The position numbers and the translations under genes were made by a program. This document shows, piece by piece, positions 25,791 through 34,299 of a stretch of 38,738 nt of DNA. The notes under the pieces were generated by a model. The model searched no databases and was not told the origin of the DNA. It saw only the letters and a list, made by a program, of their open reading frames with translations. Source of the stretch: Cecembia lonarensis LW9 (GTDB taxonomy: Bacteria > Bacteroidota > Bacteroidia > Cytophagales > Cyclobacteriaceae); contig NZ_AMGM01000039.1 of NCBI RefSeq assembly GCF_000298295.1, positions 1-38,738 of the forward strand, written 5' to 3'. Each line of letters opens with the position of its first letter. The first letter of the stretch is position 1.

Positions 25791-26714
25791 TCACCCACTA
25801 ACCGAAATTTGCTTTTGACTTTGGAAATTTTTCAAAATGCCAGCGATGGTCATTCCTGATATAATATGCCATATTCCCCACCAGGCCGCGATGATGGCCA
25901 TGCCACCCAAGCCATCAAAATAGGTAAAAATCAGAACCAATGCCAAACCGGAGTTCTGGATACCGGTTTCTATCGTCAGGGTTTTGGTGTCCTCTAAGGG
26001 CAGCCTGAAGGTTTTTGCGGTAATAAAACCTCCTGAAAGGGCAATGAAATTATGCGCCAATACCCAAAGAAAGATCAAGGCGATGAATTTTAAAAAGAGA
26101 TCATAATTCCCTATGAAGGCAATCACCACAAAACCCGCAAAAATCAGCATGCTCAGCGGTTTTAATACTTTTGTTGCTTTCATGGACCATTTCGGATAGC
26201 GGGAGTTGATATACATACCGATTACCAGGGGTACCCCTAAAATCAGGGCCACTGTTTGAAAAACCTCAAAATAGGAAAGGGAAATTTCCTTTAACATCTG
26301 GGCAGAGGGGGCGTAGAGTTTGGACCAAAAAGCAAAATTCAGAGGGGTAAGGACCACAGAAAAAGCGGTGGAGAAAGCGGTAAGAGAAACTGAAAGCGCG
26401 GTATTGCCTTTGGCCAAATGGGTCATGAAATTAGAAATATTTCCGCCTGGACAGGCAGCCACCAAAAACATGCCCAAGGCTACGGAAGGTGGTGGCTGAA
26501 TAAGGCTTACCAAGAGTGAGGTCAGCGCGGGCAAAAGAAAAAACTGGGAAAACAGACCAGCTACAAAAGATTGTGGATTTTTGGCGACATAACGAAAGTC
26601 CTTTACTTTGAGATCTAATGCTACCCCAAACATGATGATGGCCAATGAAACATTGAGCAGCAACAAGGCATCTTGGTTGAAATTGAGCGTACTCGAATCC
26701 AGGGCTTCCTGCAT
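25791..26714 (-). CDS. Bile acid:sodium symporter (BASS/SBF) family transporter
   Basis: A 307-residue membrane protein with about nine hydrophobic helices and the SBF-family pattern. It has FGVALDLKVKDF near residue 33, FLVAACPGGNISNFMTHLAKGN near 82 (the core crossing region), and IETGIQNSGLALVLI near 248 (the second crossing, sodium-site region). Members import organic anions such as bile acids, pyruvate or pantothenate with sodium. The substrate here is unknown. It sits in the same-direction run after the YhhQ-type transporter (56 bases) and before the acyltransferase (25 bases). Confidence 0.88.
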   Translation of the reverse strand: MQEALDSSTLNFNQDALLLLNVSLAIIMFGVALDLKVKDFRYVAKNPQSFVAGLFSQFFLLPALTSLLVSLIQPPPSVALGMFLVAACPGGNISNFMTHLAKGNTALSVSLTAFSTAFSVVLTPLNFAFWSKLYAPSAQMLKEISLSYFEVFQTVALILGVPLVIGMYINSRYPKWSMKATKVLKPLSMLIFAGFVVIAFIGNYDLFLKFIALIFLWVLAHNFIALSGGFITAKTFRLPLEDTKTLTIETGIQNSGLALVLIFTYFDGLGGMAIIAAWWGIWHIISGMTIAGILKNFQSQKQISVSG

Positions 26715-26770
26715 AAAATTAGATTGATGTTAATCTGGAAGGTAGACAGTCTGTCCCAAAAAGACAAATC

Positions 26771-27577
26771 TCAAAGAAAAGATGTATCCGATGAGGCTTC
26801 TTTGGTCATTTTATCTGCAATTTCTTTTCCGAGATAGTTGTCGATCAGGTAATGCCCAAGGTATAGAACCGGGGTAAGTAAAATGGCAACGGAGAATTTG
26901 TAGACGTAATTGATGATCCCTACGGAGGCTACCTGTGCCCATGACCAATTGCCAAAAATATAAAAAGCGATACCAAGTACCACAAAGGAATCTATAAATT
27001 GGGATACCAGCGTGGAACCCGTTGCTCTTAGCCAGATCATTTTGGGTCCTGTGATTTTCCTTAGCTTTTGAAAGACGAATACATCGATCAACTGTCCTAG
27101 AAGGAAGGCCACCAAAGAGCCTAAAATAATGCCCAGACCTTGTCTAAATATGACATTAAAGGCGTAATCGATATCGAAAGGATTTCCCTGAGCATCGGGT
27201 GTATTTACCTCCAACCAAAAAGGCGCGGGGGGGAGCTGGGTTACTCCAGCAATGACAAAAAAGATATAGGCAATGAAAAATGCGGTGACAAAACTGATTT
27301 TTCGTACGCCTTTTTTACCATAATACTCATTGATAATGTCTGTGGTTACAAAGACCACCGGCCAGATGACAGCACCAGCAGTCAGGTTAAAGTCCAAAAC
27401 ATAATTCCCAAATATTGTCCAACCTGCAGGTTCCCATCCCAAGGTATATTCACCGGAGAATATTTTCACCCCAATAATTTCAGCTAAAATGGCATTGGTG
27501 AGGAAAATACCACTGAGAATAATGAATAAGTTGGTCTTTTTAGACTGAAACTCTTGGTCCTTTAATGTCTTTTCCAT
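26771..27577 (-). CDS. Queuosine precursor transporter, YhhQ family
   Basis: A 268-residue membrane protein of the VUT/YhhQ (former DUF165) family, which imports queuosine precursors such as preQ0 or preQ1. It has about six helices and the family features WPVVFVTTDIINEYYGKKGVRK near residue 72, GSLVAFLLGQLIDVFVFQKL near 155, and RATGSTLVSQFIDSFVVLG near 185. No queuosine synthesis gene is nearby and there is no room for a preQ1 riboswitch, since RNase Z ends only 26 bases upstream. It is probably expressed from the rnz transcript. Confidence 0.9.
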   Translation of the reverse strand: MEKTLKDQEFQSKKTNLFIILSGIFLTNAILAEIIGVKIFSGEYTLGWEPAGWTIFGNYVLDFNLTAGAVIWPVVFVTTDIINEYYGKKGVRKISFVTAFFIAYIFFVIAGVTQLPPAPFWLEVNTPDAQGNPFDIDYAFNVIFRQGLGIILGSLVAFLLGQLIDVFVFQKLRKITGPKMIWLRATGSTLVSQFIDSFVVLGIAFYIFGNWSWAQVASVGIINYVYKFSVAILLTPVLYLGHYLIDNYLGKEIADKMTKEASSDTSFL

Positions 27578-27603
27578 TTAGATCAGCTTAGGGTGGAAAA
27601 ATT

Positions 27604-28521
27604 TCATTCAACCTCATAAGTAATTCCTTCTTCACTCAGGTAGCTTTCAGGAAATTCTGCTTTAGCTTCTTGAAGTAAGGGGCTGAGATCCTGGTAGCGG
27701 GTGGAATAATGTCCTAAAAGAAGTTTGCCTACATTGGCCATGCTGGCTATTTTTCCAGCTTGAGCCGCAGTGCTATGGAGGGTATCTGCCGCCCGCTTCT
27801 CCTCATCCTGTCCAAATGTGGCTTCATGATAAAGCAAATTGACACCTTCAAGATAGGGGACTATTTCAGGGTCAAAGACTGTATCCGAACAAAAGGCATA
27901 TGACCTAGGGGTTTTGGGTGGATGGGCAAATTCTTCAACCGCAAATCTGATATTGCCTGCTTCATCCAAAACGTCCCTCCCTTGTCTCAACTTGTTGATG
28001 GCGTCAATAGGCACATGGGTTTCCTGAAGTTTTTCCTTAATTAAATTCAATAGGCCTGGCTTTTCTTTGATTAAGAAACCCGTACATGGTAACCTATGTT
28101 TGAGGGGAAAACTGAAAACCCGAAAATTTTTCTCTTCCAGTATAAGCTGTATCCCATCAGACTGTGTTGGGACAAACCTAAGTGGGAAATTCAACCTGGT
28201 ATTGGAATGTTTTAATTGCACGGTAATGATCTCATCCAAGCCATTGGGGCCGAAGATGGTAAGCAGACGTGACCTCTTATGCAAGTGAAAGCTTGAAATC
28301 AACCCCATCAGGCCAAAATAATGGTCTCCATGCAGGTGGGAAATGAAAATGAAATCAATTTTGGAGAATTTTAGCTTGAATTTCCTCAATTGAATCTGCG
28401 AGGCTTCCCCACAATCTATCAATAGATAGTTATTGCCAATATTGACCAATTGGGAGGTTTGGTTTCTCCCGTGGGCAGGAATGGCAGAGTTAGCGCCTAA
28501 AACTGTGACCTGAAATTCCAA
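27604..28521 (-). CDS. rnz: Ribonuclease Z
   Basis: A 305-residue metallo-beta-lactamase-fold endonuclease that trims the 3' ends of tRNA precursors. The zinc motif SHLHGDHYFGL gives His62, His64, Asp66 and His67. Further ligands are His in FPLKHRLPCTGF near 145, Asp in FCSDTVFDPE near 212, and His in LLLGHYSTRY near 270. The substrate exosite region with HVPIDAINKLRQGRDV is typical of ElaC. It begins two bases after the STAS gene ends, so the two are tightly coupled. Confidence 0.94.
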   Translation of the reverse strand: MEFQVTVLGANSAIPAHGRNQTSQLVNIGNNYLLIDCGEASQIQLRKFKLKFSKIDFIFISHLHGDHYFGLMGLISSFHLHKRSRLLTIFGPNGLDEIITVQLKHSNTRLNFPLRFVPTQSDGIQLILEEKNFRVFSFPLKHRLPCTGFLIKEKPGLLNLIKEKLQETHVPIDAINKLRQGRDVLDEAGNIRFAVEEFAHPPKTPRSYAFCSDTVFDPEIVPYLEGVNLLYHEATFGQDEEKRAADTLHSTAAQAGKIASMANVGKLLLGHYSTRYQDLSPLLQEAKAEFPESYLSEEGITYEVE

Positions 28522-28523
28522 TC

Positions 28524-28904
28524 TTAATCTTCTTCCTCTTCTTCCTCTGTACCATCAATCTCATGAATAAAAATGGCTTCTGCCGCTTCTTCAAGAGTAT
28601 CTACAATATTGAAAACTTTATCCAACATAGAGATTTTGATGAGTTTCATGACATGTTCCTGTGGCGCTGCGATGATAAAAATCCCACCGTTTCTACTAAA
28701 TTCCCTATTGCCAACCAGCAAGGCGCTGAGTCCGGAAGAGTCAGCATATTTTACCTGGCTCATGTCTATGATCAGGTTGTTGTAACCTTCCGCATGTACG
28801 GTCAAGAGCTCAGATTTTAATTTTGGAGATAAGGCCGAGTCCAACTTCTCCTCCATTGGGGTAAATACTACGTATTGCTCTTTTTTATCTACAGTATATT
28901 TCAT
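28524..28904 (-). CDS. STAS-domain protein (anti-sigma factor antagonist type)
   Basis: A 126-residue single STAS domain, like SpoIIAA/RsbV. The phosphorylatable serine motif YADSSGLSALLVG puts Ser56 at the usual site. The C-terminus is an acidic tail (EEEEEED) not seen in classic RsbV. In partner-switching systems such proteins are phosphorylated by an anti-sigma kinase, but no kinase or phosphatase is nearby. It is set between purC (13 bases) and rnz (2 bases), so it is co-transcribed with housekeeping genes. The partner is unknown. Confidence 0.85.
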   Translation of the reverse strand: MKYTVDKKEQYVVFTPMEEKLDSALSPKLKSELLTVHAEGYNNLIIDMSQVKYADSSGLSALLVGNREFSRNGGIFIIAAPQEHVMKLIKISMLDKVFNIVDTLEEAAEAIFIHEIDGTEEEEEED

Positions 28905-28917
28905 AGGTGTTTATTGC

Positions 28918-29853
28918 TTAAATATGTTTCAAAATTGCTGTTTCTATTTCTTTTTCCAGGTCAACACTTTCATCTTTTACAAAGTGGTCTCCTGTAATTT
29001 TTTCATAAAGTTCAATGTATCTTTCTGAGACCTCTTTCACAAATTCATCAGGCATTTCGGGAACGGTTTGTCCTTCTTTTCCCTGAAAACCGTGCTTGAT
29101 CAACCATTGTCTAACAAATTCTTTGGAGAGTTGTTTTTGTGGGAGCCCAGCATCCTGCAAAGCTTCATAACCCTCCTCATAGAAATACCTTGAAGAATCC
29201 GGGGTATGGATTTCATCGATAAGCAGGATCTTGTCACCAAATTTACCAAACTCATATTTGGTGTCTACAAGTATCAGTCCTTTTTCTCGGGCAATTTGAC
29301 TGCCGCGTTCGAATAGGGCCTGGGTGTATTTTTCCAATATGGTGTAATCTGCTTCACTGACAATACCTTTTGCAAGTATTTCCTCTTTAGAAATATCTGC
29401 ATCATGGCCTTCTGAGGCTTTGGTAGTAGGGGTAATGATGGGTTTGGGAAGCTTATCATTCTCTTTGAGTCCCTCAGGTAATGGTACCCCACACAGCACT
29501 CTTTTTCCTGCATTGTATTCTCTTGCGGCATGTCCTGCCAGATACCCCCTGATAACCATCTCCACTTTGAAAGGTACACATTTTTTGCCAATGGTAACCT
29601 GGGGATGGGGAACAATGGACACCCAATTTGGTACCAGGTCCGATGTGGCTTCCAGAAATTTAGCTGCGATTTGATTGAGTACTTGGCCTTTGTAGGGTAT
29701 GGCCCTAGGTAGTACTACGTCAAAGGCAGAAATCCTGTCAGAGGCCACCACCGCCAGCTGGTCTTCAAATATATAAACATCCCTTACTTTTCCTTTGTAA
29801 AAGTCGATTTGTCCCGGGAATTCGAAATGGGTCTCTTTAACTGCGCTGCTCAT
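28918..29853 (-). CDS. purC: Phosphoribosylaminoimidazole-succinocarboxamide synthase
   Basis: A 311-residue SAICAR synthetase, the purine pathway enzyme that joins CAIR and aspartate using ATP. N-terminal [12 protein letters not shown] binds [22 protein letters not shown] follows, and [19 protein letters not shown] and KTYEFGK-like [10 protein letters not shown] are family marks. At 311 residues it is the long form found in yeast and many Bacteroidota, not the ~240-residue E. coli type. It is the first gene of the long minus-strand run (STAS, rnz, transporters) and has an exact -7 box just upstream. Confidence 0.95.
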   Translation of the reverse strand: MSSAVKETHFEFPGQIDFYKGKVRDVYIFEDQLAVVASDRISAFDVVLPRAIPYKGQVLNQIAAKFLEATSDLVPNWVSIVPHPQVTIGKKCVPFKVEMVIRGYLAGHAAREYNAGKRVLCGVPLPEGLKENDKLPKPIITPTTKASEGHDADISKEEILAKGIVSEADYTILEKYTQALFERGSQIAREKGLILVDTKYEFGKFGDKILLIDEIHTPDSSRYFYEEGYEALQDAGLPQKQLSKEFVRQWLIKHGFQGKEGQTVPEMPDEFVKEVSERYIELYEKITGDHFVKDESVDLEKEIETAILKHI

Positions 29854-29869
29854 AAATTTTTAACTCTAA

Positions 29870-29877
29870 CAAAAATA
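29870..29877 (-). promoter_or_regulatory. Bacteroidota -7 box (TATTTTTG) of purC
   Basis: An exact TAnnTTTG match 16 bases before the purC ATG, immediately after the terminator hairpin of the upstream MORN-like gene. No clear TTG -33 element. Confidence 0.5.
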
Positions 29878-29902
29878 GAAAAAGCACTTCGTTTTGAGTG
29901 CT
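29878..29902 (-). terminator. Intrinsic terminator of the MORN-like repeat gene
   Basis: On the minus strand AGCACT pairs with AGTGCT around an 8-base loop and is followed by TTTTCTATTTTTG. The U-rich tail runs into the purC -7 box. The stem is only six base pairs, so efficiency may be moderate. Confidence 0.6.
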
Positions 29903-29929
29903 AAATTTCACTAAAAGTTCTTAAAAACT

Positions 29930-31027
29930 TTATTTATGGTCCACGGAAGCTACCAGTTTTCCCTCTAAGTATTTTCTTTCTGAAAGCAGGCTGCCATCTT
30001 CCCTGTATATGAGTTGCTCTCCGTGTAATCTCCCATTTCTGTATGGTCGGTTTTCCCGCAATTGCCCCGAAGGGAAATAAAATTTGGCTACACCTTCTTC
30101 TCTGCCAAACCTGTAGCTGATTTCCCGCTCTATTTGGCCGTTTTCATGGTAGGTAGTTAATTTTTCAAGGGTGCCGGATTTGTCGTATACAGCTTTTTCC
30201 TTGAGCGTTCCATCGGGGAAATAGGCAAGCACTTCCCCTTTGGGCAGGCCGTTGTTGTAGGTGGAAGATTCGGCCAATTGTCCATTTTCATGATAACTTT
30301 TGAATGGGCCGACTGGGTTACCATTTTTATATTTTCCACTTCTGGCTATCTTACCATTCGGGAAATAGGAAATGATTTCCCCATGTTGGTAGCCATTTTT
30401 ATATTCAAATCTGGATTTGAGCTGTCCATTTGGAAAGAAGGTTTCCTGCATCCCGTGCATCACTCCCATTTTGAAAGTTGTCTGGGAAACCAGATTACCC
30501 TCTCTATCATACACTTCCTTGATTCCATGTGGTATTCCGTCCTGATAATTGGTTTTTTCTATCAGATGGCCTTCAGGATCATACATCAAAGCCATACCTT
30601 GAGGTTTATTTTTAGAAAAAGTAGTTTTTTGTTTTAAGTTACCATTTTCATGATAGGTGAGAACTTCGCCTTCCAACTGGTTATCTACAAAATTGGCTGT
30701 TTGGGAAATTGCCCCATCCCTGTAGTAGCTAACGGTAGGGCCTTCTCTACGGTCTTTCAAATAAGTGATGGTCCTTAACGTGTCTTCAGAATTGGGGAAA
30801 AAATCAACAAATAAGCCTTGTTTTTTCCCATCAACCATGTGTCCTACCACTGCAAGACTACCGTCCTCATAATAAAGGCGGTAGTCTCCTTGTGGTACAC
30901 CATTTACTACTTGGTAAGTTTCTCTGATCATGCTTTTTTCCTCATCATAATAGGTTTTGGCCCACTCCTGCGCCTGTAGGCTAGTGCCCAAGCCAAATAA
31001 AACGAAGCTTATTAACAACCTGATCAT
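29930..31027 (-). CDS. Secreted MORN-like (YwqK-type) repeat protein
   Basis: A 365-residue protein with a signal peptide (MIRLLISFVLFGLG, then SLQAQ) followed by thirteen tandem repeats of 23-24 residues and a partial fourteenth. The repeat core is NG..HG.....Y..NG.L....Y, for example KNGYQHGEIISYFPNG. These are MORN_2/YwqK-type repeats, which form an extended beta-hairpin ribbon. Annotation pipelines often call them 'toxin-antitoxin YwqK family antitoxin', but there is no toxin here and the signal peptide argues for the envelope. It starts 17 bases after the thiolase stop, so it is likely co-transcribed. Function is unknown. Confidence 0.85.
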   Translation of the reverse strand: MIRLLISFVLFGLGTSLQAQEWAKTYYDEEKSMIRETYQVVNGVPQGDYRLYYEDGSLAVVGHMVDGKKQGLFVDFFPNSEDTLRTITYLKDRREGPTVSYYRDGAISQTANFVDNQLEGEVLTYHENGNLKQKTTFSKNKPQGMALMYDPEGHLIEKTNYQDGIPHGIKEVYDREGNLVSQTTFKMGVMHGMQETFFPNGQLKSRFEYKNGYQHGEIISYFPNGKIARSGKYKNGNPVGPFKSYHENGQLAESSTYNNGLPKGEVLAYFPDGTLKEKAVYDKSGTLEKLTTYHENGQIEREISYRFGREEGVAKFYFPSGQLRENRPYRNGRLHGEQLIYREDGSLLSERKYLEGKLVASVDHK

Positions 31028-31044
31028 GAAACTTTAAGTTGTAT

Positions 31045-32223
31045 TTAAATTTTTTCAATAACAATGGCCGAAGCACCCCCTCCACCATTACAGATTCCTG
31101 CTACACCGTACTTGCCGTTTTTCTGGTGCAATACAGAATTTAAGGTAGCAATTATTCTGGCTCCTGAGGCACCTAGTGGGTGGCCTAAAGAAACGGCTCC
31201 CCCGTATACATTAAGCTTGTCGTTGTCAAGGTTAAGCTGTCGCTGATTGGCGATGGCCACTGCTGAGAAGGCCTCGTTGATTTCATAAAAATCCACATCA
31301 TTTTCAGTAAGACCTGCATTTTTGATGGCTTTCGGAATGGCTAAAGCAGGCGCAGTAGTAAACCAAAGTGGGTCCTGTGCAGCATCCGCAAAACCTTTGA
31401 TCTTGGCAATAGGCTTAAGGCCAAGCTCCTGAACTTTTTCCTTACTGGCCAAAACAAGTGCTGAAGCACCATCATTCATGGTGGATGCATTGGCAGCCGT
31501 CACGGTACCCTCTTTTTCAAACACCGGTCTCAGACTGGGTATTTTTTCAAATACTACATTTTTATATTCCTCATCTTCATCAATGATGATTACTTCCCCT
31601 TTTCTGCCTTTCATCTCCACTGGAATCACTTCATCTTTGAATGCGCCTGATTTCCAGGCAAAAGCGGCTCTATTGTAAGATTGGATGGCATATTTATCCT
31701 GATCTTCCCGGCTGATGTTCATTTCTTTGGCGGTATTGTCTGCACAATTCCCCATAGGAAATTTGTAGTACACCTCAAAAAGCCCGTCTTTAACCAGACC
31801 ATCTACCATTTCAGCATTGCCATATTTGTATCCAAATCGTGCTTTTGGTACATAATAAGGTACATTGGACATGCTTTCCATGCCACCTGCAACCACCAGG
31901 TCATTTTGACCTGTCATGATTGATTGTGCAGCAAACATCACTGCTTTCATACCGGAAGAACATACTTTGTTGACCGTGGTACAAGGTACATTGTATCCAA
32001 TGCCCGCTCCAATAGCAGCTTGCCTTGCAGGGGCCTGGCCCAGATTGGCTGAAATGACATTGCCCATCATTACTTCTTCCACTTCTTTAGGATCCAGGCC
32101 TGCTTTACTCAAAGCACCTTTGATTGCAAAGCTTCCTAATTCTACAGCGGTCAAGCCGGAGAGTTTACCGCCAAAACTTCCTAATGGGGTCCTTACAGCA
32201 GAAACGATATATACTTCTTTCAT
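31045..32223 (-). CDS. Acetyl-CoA C-acetyltransferase (thiolase)
   Basis: A 392-residue thiolase that condenses two acetyl-CoA or cleaves 3-oxoacyl-CoA. The nucleophile is Cys88 in NKVCSSGMKA; His348 in SLGHPLGASGAR and Cys378 in GICNGGGG complete the site; NEAFSAVA near 313 is the fourth motif. Length fits the biosynthetic AtoB/PhaA type, although beta-oxidation use is possible. No FadB-like or other fatty-acid gene is adjacent. It lies 133 bases after batC with no terminator seen, and probably has its own promoter in that gap. Confidence 0.93.
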   Translation of the reverse strand: MKEVYIVSAVRTPLGSFGGKLSGLTAVELGSFAIKGALSKAGLDPKEVEEVMMGNVISANLGQAPARQAAIGAGIGYNVPCTTVNKVCSSGMKAVMFAAQSIMTGQNDLVVAGGMESMSNVPYYVPKARFGYKYGNAEMVDGLVKDGLFEVYYKFPMGNCADNTAKEMNISREDQDKYAIQSYNRAAFAWKSGAFKDEVIPVEMKGRKGEVIIIDEDEEYKNVVFEKIPSLRPVFEKEGTVTAANASTMNDGASALVLASKEKVQELGLKPIAKIKGFADAAQDPLWFTTAPALAIPKAIKNAGLTENDVDFYEINEAFSAVAIANQRQLNLDNDKLNVYGGAVSLGHPLGASGARIIATLNSVLHQKNGKYGVAGICNGGGGASAIVIEKI

Positions 32224-32356
32224 TTGGGTTTATATTTATGTGAAAATTAATTTCGATTTTGAAAACTAAAGCCGCTCAACGCTCTCTTTAATACGCCAAG
32301 TAATCACTTTTGACATACTGATAATGAAAAGTGCGTACTTTACCAATTAGTTGCTG

Positions 32357-33205
32357 CTACCACTCTGGTAAGCCCCTTTCCGGTCGCTTGGTAGGCTTCT
32401 TTCTGTTTTGTTGGATATAACGCAGTTCAGCAGCATTCATGGCTTCAAGTATTTGTGCTGCTTGCTCTGGTGTCAGGTTCATTTCTTCCAGTTTTTCCTT
32501 CATCCTTTCCATGGCTTTTTCGCGCTCGCTAAGATCTGATTCTAAGTCTGAAGGTTCATCAGAAGGCTCTTCCTGTTGGGATTTTTCTCCTGATTTATCA
32601 TCTTTTTTCTCAGACTCAGAGGCTTCATCTTCATCAGTCTTCTCATCGCCTTCCCCATCTTTTTTCTCTTGACTCTGTTTATCCTGATCCTGATCCTGGT
32701 CCTGATCCTGTTGATCATCCTGCTGATCCTGATCCTCACCTTGGTCATCCTGCTGTTCTTGCCTGTCGGGATTTTCTTCCAGCCATCTGCTCAGCAACTC
32801 ATAATTGTACCTCGCCTGTTCATTGGTTGGGTCTTTGATCAAGGAAAATTTAAATGCTGATAAAGCTTCTTCAAACTGATTTTGTTGAGCCAATAGTATG
32901 CCATTTTGGTTGGCAGCAAATGAGGCAATGAGCTTATTGTCAGTGCTTTGCAGTTGCTGATAGGTCCTCTGGGCCTCTTCTAATTGCCCGTTATAATGGT
33001 AACTTAGGGCCAAGTTGAAATTGGATGTGGGCGTGTTGATGCCGAAATCTGTAGATAGCGCAAGATGCCGCTCGACTGATTGCTCATAATCAGTTTCTGC
33101 ATAACTTCTAGCAGCTTCTTTGATGGCCCGGTTTTTTTTACCAATATCCGTCCAAGAAGCGGGGATCAATAAGAGCAGAGAAAATATAAGCCTAAATACC
33201 ATCAT
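32357..33205 (-). CDS. batC: BatC-like TPR protein with an acidic Gln/Asp-rich tail
   Basis: A 282-residue protein with an N-terminal signal or membrane segment (FRLIFSLLLLIPASW). Two or three tetratricopeptide repeats follow at about 45-150 (LALSYHYNGQLEEAQRTYQ, ANQNGILLAQQNQFEEALSAF). Next comes a very acidic, Gln/Asp/Glu-rich stretch of about 80 residues, then a helical segment (REKAMERMKEKLEEMN) and a basic end. This is the layout of BatC in Bat (aerotolerance) operons. It follows batB by 17 bases. The acidic tract is encoded by hexamer repeats (32681-32736) and may vary in length. Confidence 0.8.
   Translation of the reverse strand: MMVFRLIFSLLLLIPASWTDIGKKNRAIKEAARSYAETDYEQSVERHLALSTDFGINTPTSNFNLALSYHYNGQLEEAQRTYQQLQSTDNKLIASFAANQNGILLAQQNQFEEALSAFKFSLIKDPTNEQARYNYELLSRWLEENPDRQEQQDDQGEDQDQQDDQQDQDQDQDQDKQSQEKKDGEGDEKTDEDEASESEKKDDKSGEKSQQEEPSDEPSDLESDLSEREKAMERMKEKLEEMNLTPEQAAQILEAMNAAELRYIQQNRKKPTKRPERGLPEW
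32681..32736. repeat. Hexamer repeats inside batC
   Basis: ATCCTG is repeated five times with one GTCCTG variant at 32681-32710, followed by further ATCCTG units to 32736. On the coding strand these give Asp-Gln pairs. The 6-base period keeps the reading frame, so slippage would change the length of the acidic tail without breaking the protein. Confidence 0.85.
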
Positions 33206-33222
33206 CAGTTTAATAGACGCGC

Positions 33223-34188
33223 TTACAATTTAATTGTTTTTAAAGGAAGAATCATATCAAACACTACCAAAGTCAATGCAACCAGCAAAAAGTAGAAATA
33301 TTTATTGGCTGAGGCTTCTATCATCCGGGAGCCTGTCACCGTTCCTTCTAATCTTTCTATGGCCAATATCAAATCCTGAATTTCCTGAACCTGGTCAGAA
33401 AGTTCAAAATACTGCCCATCTGTTTGAGCGGCAATTAATTTCATATTCGCTTGCTCCAGGCGGGTAACAGCAGGTTGATTGGTTCTGGGATCAATGATAA
33501 AACCATTGCCCCTAGGAATGGTACTTCCTTGTTCGGTACCCACTCCAACTGTAAAAACCCTTATACGACTTTCCTGCAATTTGGCCGTCAGATCTCTGAA
33601 ATTATCAGCAAAATCCTCTCCATCTGAAATGAGGATAAGTGATCGGGATTTTACTTCATTGGTTTCTTCCGCTTCAAATTTGCTTAAAGCCATGGCCAAT
33701 GGGGCGCTGATGTCTGTTCCTTGACTGGGTACCAGCCCAGTATTAAGTCCGTCCAAATGAAGTTGTAATACATTTTGATCAAAGGTCAATGGACATTGGA
33801 CAAATGCTTCAGAACTGAAAATAATTAATCCTATGCGGTCTCCTGCAAACCGCTTTACCAAATTTTTCAATTCAAATTTGATTCTTTGAAGCCGGCTTGG
33901 ACCTATATCCGTAGCATTCATGGATTGGGATAGGTCGATGGCTATGAAAATATCCCGGCCTTCTTCTTTGATTTCTTTCAATGAAGTGCCTATGGAAGGT
34001 CCTGCCAAAGCAATTAAGAACAGCGTAAAATAGGAAAGCCTCAGCAATAGTTTCAAAACCAGACGGTAAGACTTAACGTTAAGTTTTTTATTGATTCTAT
34101 AAAATCGATACAAGTAGCCGATGTACAGGAGTGTAAATGCAGCTGCAAACCAAAATATGAGGTTAAAATCAGGATATGCCCAAATCAT
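33223..34188 (-). CDS. batB: BatB-like VWA-domain membrane protein
   Basis: A 321-residue protein with two N-terminal helices (residues 9-25 and 46-63), a von Willebrand A domain (about 79-280) and a C-terminal helix (YFYFLLVALTLVVFDMILPL). The metal-ion site has DLSQS (Asp85, Ser87, Ser89), Thr in QGTDIS and Asp in LISDGED, all intact. This is the BatA/BatB layout: a periplasmic- or cytosol-facing VWA domain held in the inner membrane. batC follows. The usual MoxR ATPase, DUF58, batA, batD and batE are not adjacent, since a divergent TonB receptor gene lies upstream. The BatB rather than BatA name is inferred from pairing with BatC. Confidence 0.82.
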   Translation of the reverse strand: MIWAYPDFNLIFWFAAAFTLLYIGYLYRFYRINKKLNVKSYRLVLKLLLRLSYFTLFLIALAGPSIGTSLKEIKEEGRDIFIAIDLSQSMNATDIGPSRLQRIKFELKNLVKRFAGDRIGLIIFSSEAFVQCPLTFDQNVLQLHLDGLNTGLVPSQGTDISAPLAMALSKFEAEETNEVKSRSLILISDGEDFADNFRDLTAKLQESRIRVFTVGVGTEQGSTIPRGNGFIIDPRTNQPAVTRLEQANMKLIAAQTDGQYFELSDQVQEIQDLILAIERLEGTVTGSRMIEASANKYFYFLLVALTLVVFDMILPLKTIKL

Positions 34189-34256
34189 GGCCTGAAATTA
34201 TAAAATAATGATGAAAAGAAAAGGATTGAGAAATTATTGCTTTATTTTTCAACTTT

Positions 34257-34264
34257 CAAACTTA
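34257..34264 (-). promoter_or_regulatory. Bacteroidota -7 box (TAAGTTTG) of batB
   Basis: An exact TAnnTTTG match on the minus strand, 69 bases before the batB start, in the 111-bp divergent region shared with the TonB receptor gene. No clear -33 TTG. Confidence 0.4.
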
Positions 34265-34299
34265 GCCTCGTGTTACCATTATAAAACGACTGAATCCAC

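Noticed and set aside
27578-27603. preQ1 riboswitch in front of the YhhQ-type transporter
   Set aside because: Only 26 bases are available and no pseudoknot pattern fits.
29930-31027. Antitoxin of a toxin-antitoxin pair
   Set aside because: The YwqK label comes from the repeat family; no toxin gene is adjacent and the protein has a signal peptide.
32290-32340. Hairpin CACTTTT...AAAAGTG between batC and the thiolase
   Set aside because: Short stem, long loop and no U tract; probably chance in AT-rich DNA.
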